The position numbers and the translations under genes are program-made. A DNA stretch of 64,000 bases, from NCBI GenBank assembly GCA_002707145.1, contig PAMD01000017.1, forward strand, positions 25,439 to 89,438, given 5' to 3'. The notes under the pieces were generated by a model. It was given only the letters and a program-made list of their open reading frames with translations, made no database searches and was not told where the DNA came from. Below are positions 46,249-55,839 of this stretch, in pieces. This DNA is from Flavobacteriales bacterium. Its GTDB lineage: Bacteria; Bacteroidota; Bacteroidia; Flavobacteriales; UBA7430. The first letter of the stretch is position 1. Each line of letters starts with the position of its first letter.

Positions 46249-48255
46249 ATGAAAAAAATCATCACATTTACGATTATTGTCGGATTCGTTTTCTCTTCAT
46301 GCAATACTAATATTGAAAAAAACACCAATTTTTCCTTTCAAACTGAAACATTTGGCGATATAAAAATTGTTCGCTACAAAGTTCCTGGATTCGACTCATT
46401 AAGTCTCAAACAGCAAAAGCTTGTGTACTTTCTCAGTGAAGCAGGATATTCAGGAAGAGATATTATCTGGGACCAGAACTACCGGCACAACCTTTCTATT
46501 CGTAGAGCCTTAGAAAATATTGTACTCAATTATTCTGGAGATAAAACCTCTATTAACTGGAGAAACTTTATGATCTATACCAAAAGAGTGTGGTTTTCCA
46601 ATGGAATTCATCACCACTATTCGATGGCAAAATTTGCTCCAGACTTTTCAAAAAAGTATTTTATGAGTTTAATGAAAGAGGTCGGTGATTCTCTCAACGA
46701 AGAAGCTATTAAAGCTATTTTCGATCCTGAATTTGATGCAAAAAAAGTTAATCTTGATCCTAGCAAAGGATTAGTTTTAGGTTCAGCGGTCAATTTTTAT
46801 CAGGAAGACATATCAGAAGCTGAAGTAGATGCTTATTTTGAATCTATTAAAGAAATAGAAACTGACCAACCTTTATCTTACGGTTTGAACTCTAAATTGA
46901 TTCGTGGAGAGAATGGCATTGAAGAGATGGTTTATCACTTAGATGGGATGTATGGCGAAGCAATTATAAAAATTATTTATTGGTTAGAAAAAGCTGTTGA
47001 AGTCTCTGAAAATAAAGCCCAAGAAGATGCACTTAAACTTCTGATAGAATACTATAAAACTGGGGACTTAAAAACTTGGGATGATTATAATATTGCATGG
47101 GTGAGTGCCACAGAAGGTGATATTGATTATATTAATTCATTTATAGAGGTATATAATGATCCAAAAGGCTATACTGGGTCATTTGAATCACTAGTTGAAA
47201 TTACAGACTTTGAGGCTTCAGCACAAATGAAAGTTTTATCAGACAATGCACAATGGTTCGAGGACAACTCTTCTATCATGGAAGAACACAAAAAGAAAAA
47301 CATTTCAGGAGTGTCTTATAAGGTGGTTTCGGTAGCTTCAGAAGCTGGAGATTCCTCTCCATCTACTCCTATAGGTGTTAATCTTCCAAATTCCAATTGG
47401 ATTCGCTCTACCCATGGTTCAAAGTCTGTAAGCCTTGGGAATATTGTATATGCTTATGCTCAGGCAGGTGGAGAGGGAATGTTAGAAGAATTTTGCAATG
47501 ACACAGAAGAAGTAACTAGAGCAAAAAAACATTCCAAATTGGCAGGCAAACTTCACACAGCCCTACATGAAGTTTTGGGGCATGCCTCAGGACAATTAAA
47601 TCCTGGCGTTGGAACCCCAAAAGAAACAGTCAAAAGCTATGCCTCTACCCTAGAAGAAGGACGTGCTGATCTAGTAGCTCTTTATTTCATGATGAATAAA
47701 AAACTAATCGAATTGGGATTAATGGAATCACTAGAAACAGGAAAATCTGAATACGACTCCTACATTCGAAATGGTTTAATGACTCAAATGCAACGTCTTG
47801 AACCTGGTGCTGACATAGAAGAGGCTCACATGAGAAACCGACAATGGGTATCTGCATGGTCTTATGAAAAAGGAATAAAAGAAAATGTGATTTCTAAAAT
47901 ATCTAGAAATGGAAAAACTTATTTTGAAATTAATGATTACAAAAAGCTTCAAGCTATTTTTGGAGATTTATTAATGGAAGTACAAAGAATTAAATCTGAA
48001 GGCGATTATTCTGCATGCCAAGCATTGGTTGAAGATTATGGTGTAAAGGTAGACACTAATCTACACCAAGAAGTATTGGCTCGTGTTGAAAAACTTAATA
48101 TTGCCCCATACGGTGGATTCATTAATCCCAAAATTGTAGCTAATACTAACGTAGCTGGAGAAATTATCTCTGTCAATATTACTTATCCAGAAGATTTTTC
48201 GGAACAAATGCTTGATTATGCAGAGCGATACAGCTTCCTTCCAGACTACAATTAA
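46249..48255 (+). CDS. Dipeptidyl peptidase III (M49), lipoprotein form
   Basis: 668 residues. The signal is MKKIITFTIIVGFVFSSCNT with lipobox FSSC (Cys18), so the enzyme should be anchored outside the inner membrane. The M49 zinc site is HEVLGH (residues 440-445, the HEXXGH variant), with the third ligand in EEGRAD (469-474). Other family blocks are LPNSNWIRSTHGSKSV and MRNRQW. The enzyme removes dipeptides from peptide N-termini. It may work with the exported C1 peptidase upstream (39713), an inference. Its own promoter is not obvious. Confidence 0.92.
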   Translation: MKKIITFTIIVGFVFSSCNTNIEKNTNFSFQTETFGDIKIVRYKVPGFDSLSLKQQKLVYFLSEAGYSGRDIIWDQNYRHNLSIRRALENIVLNYSGDKTSINWRNFMIYTKRVWFSNGIHHHYSMAKFAPDFSKKYFMSLMKEVGDSLNEEAIKAIFDPEFDAKKVNLDPSKGLVLGSAVNFYQEDISEAEVDAYFESIKEIETDQPLSYGLNSKLIRGENGIEEMVYHLDGMYGEAIIKIIYWLEKAVEVSENKAQEDALKLLIEYYKTGDLKTWDDYNIAWVSATEGDIDYINSFIEVYNDPKGYTGSFESLVEITDFEASAQMKVLSDNAQWFEDNSSIMEEHKKKNISGVSYKVVSVASEAGDSSPSTPIGVNLPNSNWIRSTHGSKSVSLGNIVYAYAQAGGEGMLEEFCNDTEEVTRAKKHSKLAGKLHTALHEVLGHASGQLNPGVGTPKETVKSYASTLEEGRADLVALYFMMNKKLIELGLMESLETGKSEYDSYIRNGLMTQMQRLEPGADIEEAHMRNRQWVSAWSYEKGIKENVISKISRNGKTYFEINDYKKLQAIFGDLLMEVQRIKSEGDYSACQALVEDYGVKVDTNLHQEVLARVEKLNIAPYGGFINPKIVANTNVAGEIISVNITYPEDFSEQMLDYAERYSFLPDYN

Positions 48256-48284
48256 TCTATCTACACTCAAATAATAAAGAAGCC

Positions 48285-48307
48285 TCTCAATAATGCGAGA
48301 TTTTTTT
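48285..48307 (+). terminator. Weak terminator-like hairpin after the DPP III gene
   Basis: A 4-bp stem (TCTC at 48285-48288 with GAGA at 48297-48300) followed by seven T. It is too short to be confident, but position and T-run fit. Confidence 0.3.
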
Positions 48308-48479
48308 AACAAAAAATAAAAATCCTTTCTCCAAAATGGAAATAATAACTATCTCAAAGTATACATAATAGCATTATTTAGTATAATTTAAAAATCTTTT
48401 AAAAAAACCACTATAACAATACATTGGCACAAGGCTTCCAAATCGTTAAGCGCAAACATAATGTTGATTTATTAGAAAG

Positions 48480-49355
48480 CTAAAAAAAATTCTGTGCAGA
48501 AAGTAAAGTGTTTTTTAAAAGAGAAGCTATAGTCATGGGGCCAACCCCACCAGGAACTGGAGTAATAAAAGAACATTTAGGAGCTACTTGATCAAAGTCT
48601 ACATCACCTAATAATTTCCATCCTGATTTTGTTTTTTTAGATTTTACTCTTGTAATACCAACATCTACTACTACCGCTCCATGTTTAACCATATCTGCAG
48701 TAACAAATTTTGCTTTCCCCAAAGCCACAATAAGAATATCTGCAGAACGACAAATTTCATCTAAATTTTGTGTTCTACTGTGAGTTAAGGTCACCGTACA
48801 GTTTCCTATTTTTGTGTTTCTGGCCATTAGAATACTCATAGGAGAACCCACGATATGAGATCGTCCAATTACTACACAATGTTTTCCAGATGTAGGAATT
48901 TGATAACGGTCAAATAGCTCTATTATTCCGGCGGGAGTAGCAGATATGAAAGTGGGTAAATTAATTGCCATACGTCCGATATTAATAGGATGGAAACCGT
49001 CTACATCTTTCTCTGGAATAATAGTTTCGGTAACTCTTATTTCAGAAATGTGCTTTGGCAGGGGAAGTTGAACAATCAAACCATCAATTTCAGAATTAAG
49101 ATTAATTTTTTCAACTTCATTTAAAACTTCGACTTCAGTTACATTTTCATCTAAGCGAATAAGAGTAGAATTAAAACCAACAAGTTCACAAGCCTTCACT
49201 TTGGCATTTACATAGGTTTCACTAGCACCATTATCACCTACTAAAATAGCAGCTAAATGTGGCCTTCTGTCTCCATTTGTAAGCATGTTTTTTACTTCTA
49301 AAGCAATTTCTTCTTTAATCTTTGCTGAGGTAATTTTACCATCTAGTAATTGCAT
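48480..49355 (-). CDS. folD: Methylenetetrahydrofolate dehydrogenase / cyclohydrolase
   Basis: 291 residues. [14 protein letters not shown] carries the catalytic Lys, and [35 protein letters not shown] and [16 protein letters not shown] are the standard FolD blocks. It interconverts methylene-, methenyl- and formyl-THF, supplying one-carbon units for purines and for panB. It follows ffh after 34 bases and is probably cotranscribed. Confidence 0.97.
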   Translation of the reverse strand: MQLLDGKITSAKIKEEIALEVKNMLTNGDRRPHLAAILVGDNGASETYVNAKVKACELVGFNSTLIRLDENVTEVEVLNEVEKINLNSEIDGLIVQLPLPKHISEIRVTETIIPEKDVDGFHPINIGRMAINLPTFISATPAGIIELFDRYQIPTSGKHCVVIGRSHIVGSPMSILMARNTKIGNCTVTLTHSRTQNLDEICRSADILIVALGKAKFVTADMVKHGAVVVDVGITRVKSKKTKSGWKLLGDVDFDQVAPKCSFITPVPGGVGPMTIASLLKNTLLSAQNFF

Positions 49356-49389
49356 AACATTGTTTGATAGATTATTTCATTGAGTTATA

Positions 49390-50742
49390 TTATTTAGACA
49401 TGGGGAGATTAGGTTTACCGCCTTTGCCTATCATATTCATCATATTCTTCATTCCTCCACCCTGCATCATTTTCATAACTTTGCTCATATCACTAAACTG
49501 CTTTATCATCTGATTTACCTCACTTACGCTTCGACCACATCCTCTGGCTACACGTTGTTTTCTGGAACCATTCAATAAAGAAGGACTAGAACGCTCTTTA
49601 TTAGTCATAGAAGAGATCATTGCTTCGACATGCTTAAAGGCATCATCATCAATTTCAACCCCTTTCATTGCTTTCCCCATGCCGGGAATCATGCCCATTA
49701 AATCTTTCATATTTCCCATCTTTTTAATTTGGGCAATCTGGGAAACAAAGTCATTAAAATCAAATTCATTCTTTGCGATTTTCTTTTGAAGCTTTCGAGC
49801 GGTCTCTGAATCAAATTGTTCTTGGGCTTTCTCAACCAAAGAAACCACATCTCCCATTCCCAAAATACGATCAGCCATACGATTAGGATGAAATATATCC
49901 AAAGCATCCATCTTTTCTCCCATACCAACAAACTTAATAGGCTTGTCTACTTCAGATTTGATTGTCAAAGCAGCACCACCTCTAGTATCTCCATCTAGTT
50001 TTGTAAGTACAACACCCGTAAAATCTAAACGATTGTTGAATACTTTAGCGGTATGAACCGCATCCTGTCCAGTCATAGCGTCTACCACGAATAAAATTTC
50101 TTGAGGAGAAACAGCATTCTTGATATTAGAAATCTCGTTCATCATCTGATCATCTAAAGCCAAACGCCCAGCAGTATCAATCAAAACTACCGTATGTCCA
50201 TTAGTTTTAGCATGAGAAATAGCTAATTTAGCAATGTCAACGGGATCTTTATTATCTGGGGCTGAGAAAACTTCAACCCCTATTTGCTGTGCAAGAATCT
50301 CTAATTGTTTGATGGCTGCTGGACGATAAACATCACCAGCAACAAGTAAGGGTTTTTTAGATTTTTTGTTTTTCAAAAACAAGGCTAACTTTCCACTGAA
50401 AGTAGTTTTACCAGAACCTTGAAGTCCGGCAATTAGTATCACGGACATGGGAGTATCCAGGTTAATCCCCTCTGTCTGGCTACCCATTAATTGAATCAAC
50501 TCGTCTTTGACAAGTTTTACCATCAGTTGGCCGGGTTTTATTGAACTAAGTACATTTTGACCGAGCGCTTCTTTCTTGACCTTATTGGTAAAGTCTTTAG
50601 CAATTTTGAAACTTACGTCTGCATCCAAAAGAGCTCGTCGAACCTCTTTTAGAGTTTCTGCAACATTAATTTCAGTAATCTTTCCATAACCTTTAAGGAC
50701 TGAAAGGGCTTTATCTAATTTATCGGATAAATTTTCAAACAT
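49390..50742 (-). CDS. ffh: Signal recognition particle protein Ffh (SRP54)
   Basis: 450 residues. N domain (1-85), GTPase G domain with G1 GLQGSGKTTFSGKLA, DTAGRLALDD and TKLDGDTRGGAAL, then the methionine-rich M domain (Met-rich tail MMQGGGMKNMMNMIGKGG) that binds signal sequences and 4.5S RNA. The 4.5S RNA gene is not in this window. A perfect -7 element, TATTTTTG at 50767-50760, sits just upstream. Confidence 0.98.
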   Translation of the reverse strand: MFENLSDKLDKALSVLKGYGKITEINVAETLKEVRRALLDADVSFKIAKDFTNKVKKEALGQNVLSSIKPGQLMVKLVKDELIQLMGSQTEGINLDTPMSVILIAGLQGSGKTTFSGKLALFLKNKKSKKPLLVAGDVYRPAAIKQLEILAQQIGVEVFSAPDNKDPVDIAKLAISHAKTNGHTVVLIDTAGRLALDDQMMNEISNIKNAVSPQEILFVVDAMTGQDAVHTAKVFNNRLDFTGVVLTKLDGDTRGGAALTIKSEVDKPIKFVGMGEKMDALDIFHPNRMADRILGMGDVVSLVEKAQEQFDSETARKLQKKIAKNEFDFNDFVSQIAQIKKMGNMKDLMGMIPGMGKAMKGVEIDDDAFKHVEAMISSMTNKERSSPSLLNGSRKQRVARGCGRSVSEVNQMIKQFSDMSKVMKMMQGGGMKNMMNMIGKGGKPNLPMSK

Positions 50743-50759
50743 CTTATATTATTTTAATA

Positions 50760-50767
50760 CAAAAATA
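50760..50767 (-). promoter_or_regulatory. -7 element for ffh-folD
   Basis: Minus-strand TATTTTTG, a perfect TAnnTTTG match, 17 bases before the ffh ATG (50742) and just after the argS stop. It suggests that ffh-folD can be expressed separately from the upstream argS operon. Confidence 0.5.
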
Positions 50768-50773
50768 ATCAAT

Positions 50774-52558
50774 TTACATTCTATCTGGAACTGATATTCC
50801 TAGTAAGTTCATTGAAGAAGAAATAACACGACCCACAAAAGCTGACAAACCAAGCCTAAAGGCTTGGTCCTGGGAATTTCCTGCACCATAAATAGGGACT
50901 AATTGGTAAAATTGATTATACTCTTTCACCAAATCAAAGGTAAAGTTAGCAATCATAGCAGGACTAAAATGTCTTGCAGACTCCTGGATTACTTCTGGAT
51001 ATCGTAACAACATTTTAACTAAATATTTTTCTTTAGGATGAAGAATTGAGAGAGGCCTTGGGAGAGGTTCAAGTTTATCAGACTTTCTGGTTAAAGAACA
51101 TATTCGAGCGTGAGTATATTGAATAAATGGGCCTGTATTTCCATTAAAATCAATCGATTCTGAGGGATCAAAGAGCATTCTTTTCTTTGGATCGACCTTA
51201 AGAATATAATATTTTAGTGCACCCAGCCCAATCGTTTCATAAAGATCAGAAAGTTCTTTTGAATCAAAGTCATCAAGCTTACCAAGTTCTTCAGAGATTG
51301 ATCTGGCGGTATTCACCATTACTTGCATTAGATCGTCAGCATCTACAACAGTTCCTTCTCTAGATTTCATTTTTCCTGAAGGAAGATCGACCATTCCATA
51401 GGAAAGATGATGGCAATTATCTGCCCAGGAATGCCCTAATTTTTTAAGTATTTTAAAAAGAACATCAAAATGATAGTCTTGCTCATTACCAACAGTATAG
51501 ATCATTTTAGTAAAGTCAAAATCTAGCTGTCTTTGGATTGCTGTACCAATATCTTGAGTCATATAGACAGTCGTTCCATCCGCACGCAATAGTAGTTTGT
51601 GGTCTAAGTTTTGATCGGTTAAATCTACCCATATTGATCCATCTTTTTTTTGATAAAATAGATCACTCTGAACTCCCTTAGCAACGTATTCTTTTCCAAG
51701 TAAATAGGTGTCACTTTCAAAGTAATTAACATCAAAATTAATACCCATTCGCTCAAATGTCTTTTCAAAACCAACATACACCCATTCATTCATCATTTTC
51801 CACAAGTTTCGTACTTCGACATCCATTGACTCCCATTTTCTAAGCATGTTTTGTGCTTCAAGTAATAACGGAGCTTCTTTTATTGCAACTTCATGAGACT
51901 TTCCTTTAGAAATTAGCACAGCTACTTCTTTTTTATATTCCTTATCGAAACGAACATAGTATTTCCCAACTAAATGATCACCCTTTATGCCTGAAGACTT
52001 TGGAGTTTCTCCATCACCGTATAGCTTCCAAGCCAACATAGACTTACAAATATGAATTCCTCTATCATTTACGATTTGAACTTTCCTTACCTGCTTACCA
52101 CTTGCTTTAATAATTTGAGCCACAGAAAAGCCCAGCAAGTTATTTCGGACATGCCCTAAATGCAGAGGTTTATTAGTGTTAGGTGAACAATATTCTACCA
52201 CCACTATTTCGTCATTTTTATTAGCCTCAAGATGACCATAATTCTCTTGGGTAAAAATATTTGCATACTTGGCAAGCCAATATTCGTCATCAATGAGCAA
52301 ATTTAAAAAACCCTTAATTACATTAAATGATTTTACAACATCCATATTTTCAACTAAGTTGTTACCAATAGCAGTTGCAGTTTGCTCAGGACTCATTTTA
52401 GAAATCTTGAGTATCGGAAATACTATTAAGGTAACATCTCCATCAAATTCCTTGCGAGTGGTTTGAAAATTGATGTGTCCCATCGAAAATTCATAACCAT
52501 AAAGATCTTTTATAGCTTGATGTACTTGCTTGGTTAATTGTAATTCTAAATTTTTCAT
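50774..52558 (-). CDS. argS: Arginyl-tRNA synthetase
   Basis: 594 residues. The class I HIGH-type motif is PNTNKPLHLGHVRNN (HLGH). The KMSKS-like region is GKMKSREGTVVDADDL, typical for ArgRS. The N-terminal tRNA-binding domain (about 1-110) and the C-terminal anticodon domain ending SSMNLLGISVPDRM are present. It charges tRNA-Arg. Its ATG overlaps the stop of the preceding guanidino-hydrolase gene as ATGA, so argS translation is coupled to an arginine- or citrulline-related enzyme. Confidence 0.97.
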   Translation of the reverse strand: MKNLELQLTKQVHQAIKDLYGYEFSMGHINFQTTRKEFDGDVTLIVFPILKISKMSPEQTATAIGNNLVENMDVVKSFNVIKGFLNLLIDDEYWLAKYANIFTQENYGHLEANKNDEIVVVEYCSPNTNKPLHLGHVRNNLLGFSVAQIIKASGKQVRKVQIVNDRGIHICKSMLAWKLYGDGETPKSSGIKGDHLVGKYYVRFDKEYKKEVAVLISKGKSHEVAIKEAPLLLEAQNMLRKWESMDVEVRNLWKMMNEWVYVGFEKTFERMGINFDVNYFESDTYLLGKEYVAKGVQSDLFYQKKDGSIWVDLTDQNLDHKLLLRADGTTVYMTQDIGTAIQRQLDFDFTKMIYTVGNEQDYHFDVLFKILKKLGHSWADNCHHLSYGMVDLPSGKMKSREGTVVDADDLMQVMVNTARSISEELGKLDDFDSKELSDLYETIGLGALKYYILKVDPKKRMLFDPSESIDFNGNTGPFIQYTHARICSLTRKSDKLEPLPRPLSILHPKEKYLVKMLLRYPEVIQESARHFSPAMIANFTFDLVKEYNQFYQLVPIYGAGNSQDQAFRLGLSAFVGRVISSSMNLLGISVPDRM

Positions 52559-53508
52559 TTATTAATATTGTTTTTTGGCAAAAATACTTCCGCCATCATA
52601 CATCTTGCACTACCTCCTCCACAGGCTTCAATAGTATCTAATGAACTAGACAAAATCGAGCAATGCTTTTCAATTTGATTAATTTGTTTGGTTGTAAGTG
52701 CCTTATGAGCAGAGCGAGACATTACTAAAAATCGTTCTAGGTCATTGTTGCAGACCTGCAACATATTTCCAGCAAATCGATGTTTTTGATCTTCTGAAAT
52801 ATAAATAATTTCTTTTCCAGTAGACTCCAGTCTCTTAATAAGGTTATTCCGCTCTAAAATATCATCAATGGTCTCTGCGCATAAGACTACAAAAGTATCT
52901 GCCAGACACATCATAACATTGGTATGATAAATCGCGAGTCGTTCTTCTCCAACAGTTTGATTGGAGACAAAAGAATGAGGAATATAGTCGAAAGTCTTGC
53001 AAAACTCTTGTAATATTAAAACATCTGTGCGAAGAGATAATGCGGCATAAGCAATCTTATTTTCTCGATCTAACAACATCGATCCTGTCCCCTCTAAAAA
53101 AATATCTTTCTTTTCGTAATGGGAAAAATCAATAATGTCATGTACCATAAAATTATGTTTCTCTTTTAGAATATCTAAAATATCTAAGCGTCTTTCTAGT
53201 CTTCGGTTTCTGGCACACATTGGATATAGTGCAATGCGACCATCTTGATGAAAAGAGATCCAGTTATTTGGAAAGATAGAATCTGGAGTACTAGGGTAAA
53301 GACTGTCTTTCACAACAACAACTTCAACACCATTAGATTCCAAAATGTGTACAAAGTCGTTGAACTCTTTAAGTGCAAAAGATTGAACCTGATCGGGGGT
53401 TACTCCCTTTAATACTTTTTGATAGTAGTTATTTTCAGCTGTTTGTTCGTTAAATCGAAAAGCTACAGGCTGAATCATTAACAAACTGGATGTAAATTGT
53501 TTCCGCAT
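52555..53508 (-). CDS. ctlX: CtlX-type guanidino-group hydrolase (amidinotransferase fold)
   Basis: 317 residues from the ATG at 53506-53508. It starts LLMIQPVAFRFNEQTAENNYYQ, as CtlX ('citrulline utilization hydrolase') proteins do. The pentein-fold signature blocks are PDSIFPNNWISFH (substrate Asp/Asn region), DIFLEGTGSMLLDR and, near the end, CGGGSARCMMAEVF with the catalytic Cys at about residue 303. Enzymes of this fold cleave guanidines or transfer amidino groups; the CtlX name comes from a proposed role in citrulline use. The start overlaps the preceding stop by one base (TGATG) and its stop overlaps argS (ATGA). A longer upstream start would run into the neighbour. Confidence 0.8.
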   Translation of the reverse strand: MRKQFTSSLLMIQPVAFRFNEQTAENNYYQKVLKGVTPDQVQSFALKEFNDFVHILESNGVEVVVVKDSLYPSTPDSIFPNNWISFHQDGRIALYPMCARNRRLERRLDILDILKEKHNFMVHDIIDFSHYEKKDIFLEGTGSMLLDRENKIAYAALSLRTDVLILQEFCKTFDYIPHSFVSNQTVGEERLAIYHTNVMMCLADTFVVLCAETIDDILERNNLIKRLESTGKEIIYISEDQKHRFAGNMLQVCNNDLERFLVMSRSAHKALTTKQINQIEKHCSILSSSLDTIEACGGGSARCMMAEVFLPKNNINK

Positions 53509-54431
53509 CAATTTTTTCTTCTTAAAGGCAAAGTGGAACATCTCAATAGTCCCTCCATTTTAGCAATTTCTGAATAAGAAATCTCTTCAACGGTAAATCC
53601 TCTTTTTCTCAACACTGAATTCAATCTAGTAAATCCTTTCTCGGAAACTATGACTTCGGGTGAAATAGAAAATATATTACAGTGCATATGGTACATCTCA
53701 TCTCTTGTCATTTCCACAATATTTTGTTCTCCAAAATAATCTACCAAAAATTGCACATCCTTTTGATATTTAAATCCTCCAGGATAAATTAAAGCCTCTC
53801 CCTGTCCTATGGGCTGAAAACAACAATCCAAATGAAGAGCATTATCTCTGGGTTCAGAATCGGATTTGTTTAACTCAAAGGACACCACTGTTCGGTTAGG
53901 AAAAGTTTTCTGTAAAAAAGCTACACCTTTATAGTTGGATCGTGCAACAGTATATTTTTCAAAATCTTCTTTATCTGATACTCCAACAAAAATACAATCA
54001 TCCCAGGGCATAACATCACCTCCTTCAATGTATGCATCACTTGGCATTTTAATAATTTGGGATGGATCAATTTCATCTAAAAGAAAAGAAAGGGCCTCAA
54101 GCTCTTTTGAACGAGCTTTGATAATATTGGGAACAACAAAATAAGAGTCAATGACAAAACCAATATCTCTACAAAAAACTTGGTTTAATTTACTGATGTT
54201 TTCAGGTCTAAAAACCTGGATATTATACTTTTCAAGAATCTTTCGGAAAGCGTTCACTTCACTAATTAGATTTTTCTCCAAAGGAAAGGTTCCATTGGAA
54301 ATATGCTCTTTGGACTTAGGGTCAAAAGCATTTTTTATAGATGGTTGTCCACCAAAATCAGAGCCTATACCTAATACAACAGATTCCAATTGAGCTGTCT
54401 CGTTTTTAATGAAGATTGAGAGCTTTTTCAT
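53508..54431 (-). CDS. Dimethylarginine dimethylaminohydrolase-like / arginine deiminase-family enzyme
   Basis: 307 residues. It is a pentein-fold enzyme: early VVLGIGSDFGGQP, then RDIGFVIDSYFVVPN, AYIEGGDVMPWDDCIFVG, HLDCCFQPIGQGEALIYPGG (active-site His) and a C-terminal catalytic Cys in LLRCSTLPLRR (C298). It belongs to the DDAH/arginine deiminase/glycine amidinotransferase superfamily. Its usual Bacteroidota annotation is DDAH-family, but which guanidine it uses is not readable here. First gene of a three-gene coupled operon with ctlX and argS. A near-consensus -7 box (TATATTTA) lies about 10 bases upstream. Confidence 0.75.
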   Translation of the reverse strand: MKKLSIFIKNETAQLESVVLGIGSDFGGQPSIKNAFDPKSKEHISNGTFPLEKNLISEVNAFRKILEKYNIQVFRPENISKLNQVFCRDIGFVIDSYFVVPNIIKARSKELEALSFLLDEIDPSQIIKMPSDAYIEGGDVMPWDDCIFVGVSDKEDFEKYTVARSNYKGVAFLQKTFPNRTVVSFELNKSDSEPRDNALHLDCCFQPIGQGEALIYPGGFKYQKDVQFLVDYFGEQNIVEMTRDEMYHMHCNIFSISPEVIVSEKGFTRLNSVLRKRGFTVEEISYSEIAKMEGLLRCSTLPLRRKN

Positions 54432-54527
54432 AATTTTTAAATATAATTCAAAGTTAAAAGAATCCTTTATTCAAAACATCAAAGACACAAAAAATAAGAA
54501 AAAAAGTATACCAAATAATTGAAAAAA

Positions 54528-55748
54528 TCAGTCTAATGAAAAATGTGTTTCGGCCATAGCCATCACTTCATCACCGATCGCCAAACAGGCAGTAGCGGCA
54601 GGAGAAGGAGCATTTAAGACATGAATACTACGATCCTTGTATTCAATTTTAAAATCGTCAATGACATCACCAGAATCTCCCAAAGCCATTGCGCGAACAC
54701 CAGAACGACCAGGAACAATATCATCAAGTGTTAAACTAGGGCACATTCTTTGTAACTGATTAAGAAACAATCGCTTGGAAAAGGCACGTTTATATTCATC
54801 TAATCCGAATCTCCATTGCTTGAAAAATAATTTCCAAGTCCCTGAAAAAAGTAGTGCCTCGAGGGTATCTCTAAAATTAAAATCTGTTTTTCCATAGCCC
54901 TCTCTTTTGAATGTGAATACAGCGTTAGGGCCACATTCTATTGTACCATCGGTCATTCTGGTAAAGTGAACCCCAAGAAAAGGGAATTCAGGATTGGGGA
55001 CTGGATAGACCAAATTCTTTATTTTCTTTTTGCCTTGGGGAGTCAAATCATAGTAGTCTCCTCTAAAACCAACAATACGCATGTCTAAATCGATCTGATC
55101 TTTTCTTGCCATTCGATCAGAATGAAGCCCAGCACAAAAAACTATATATCTAGATTGAATTAAACCTTTGGATGTATAAATTTGACTAGTTTCTCCTTTG
55201 TCAAAATGCTTTACCTTGCAAGAAGTTATAATTTCTGAAATTGGATTAATTTCTTTGATTAATTCTGCTAATTTTATGGTCACAGCTTTAAAATCTATAA
55301 TACCAGATTCGGGAACCCATAAGGCCTTAATTCCTTTTATGAATGGTTCTATTTGAATAATCTGTTCACTATCGATTATTTCAATGCCCTTCAATCCATT
55401 TTGTAGTCCATTTTCTCTGATTTTATTTAATCGAACTAATTCATCTTCCCGAGTAGCGACAACGATCTTTCCACAAACTTCATGATCAATTTGATGTTTT
55501 TCAGCAAAAGCTACAAGTTGTTTTCTGCCGTTCACACAATTAGTTGCTCTAAAAGATCCAGGGCGATAATACAAGCCAGAATGAATGACACCCGAATTTC
55601 TACCTGTCTGATGGAATGCGAGTTCTTCTTCTTTTTCAAGAACTGCTATAGATAAATGGGGATACTTTTTTTGCAGCTTGAATGCAGAGGCTAGTCCGAC
55701 AATACCCCCTCCTACAATTGCAATATCAAAAATCTTAGACTCGCGCAT
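54528..55748 (-). CDS. lhgO: L-2-hydroxyglutarate oxidase
   Basis: 406 residues. FAD-binding N-terminus DIAIVGGGIVGLASAFKLQ followed by VLEKEEELAFHQTGRNSGVIHSGLYY, the family signature. Late blocks include VSGIRAMALGDSGDVIDDF-type RSGVRAMALG and VLNAPSPAATACLAIG. It oxidises L-2-hydroxyglutarate to 2-oxoglutarate, removing a metabolic side product. A perfect -7 element (TATTTTTG, 55765-55758) lies 10 bases before the ATG, giving an almost leaderless mRNA. Confidence 0.92.
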   Translation of the reverse strand: MRESKIFDIAIVGGGIVGLASAFKLQKKYPHLSIAVLEKEEELAFHQTGRNSGVIHSGLYYRPGSFRATNCVNGRKQLVAFAEKHQIDHEVCGKIVVATREDELVRLNKIRENGLQNGLKGIEIIDSEQIIQIEPFIKGIKALWVPESGIIDFKAVTIKLAELIKEINPISEIITSCKVKHFDKGETSQIYTSKGLIQSRYIVFCAGLHSDRMARKDQIDLDMRIVGFRGDYYDLTPQGKKKIKNLVYPVPNPEFPFLGVHFTRMTDGTIECGPNAVFTFKREGYGKTDFNFRDTLEALLFSGTWKLFFKQWRFGLDEYKRAFSKRLFLNQLQRMCPSLTLDDIVPGRSGVRAMALGDSGDVIDDFKIEYKDRSIHVLNAPSPAATACLAIGDEVMAMAETHFSLD

Positions 55749-55757
55749 TTTTTTTTA

Positions 55758-55765
55758 CAAAAATA
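55758..55765 (-). promoter_or_regulatory. -7 element for lhgO
   Basis: Minus-strand TATTTTTG matches TAnnTTTG and ends 9 bases before the lhgO ATG. Confidence 0.45.
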
Positions 55766-55839
55766 CAATAGGATTTTAAAAAAACATTCATCCAATCAAT
55801 AATAAAAACTCATCCATCTAAAAAAAATCTTTTAAGTGT

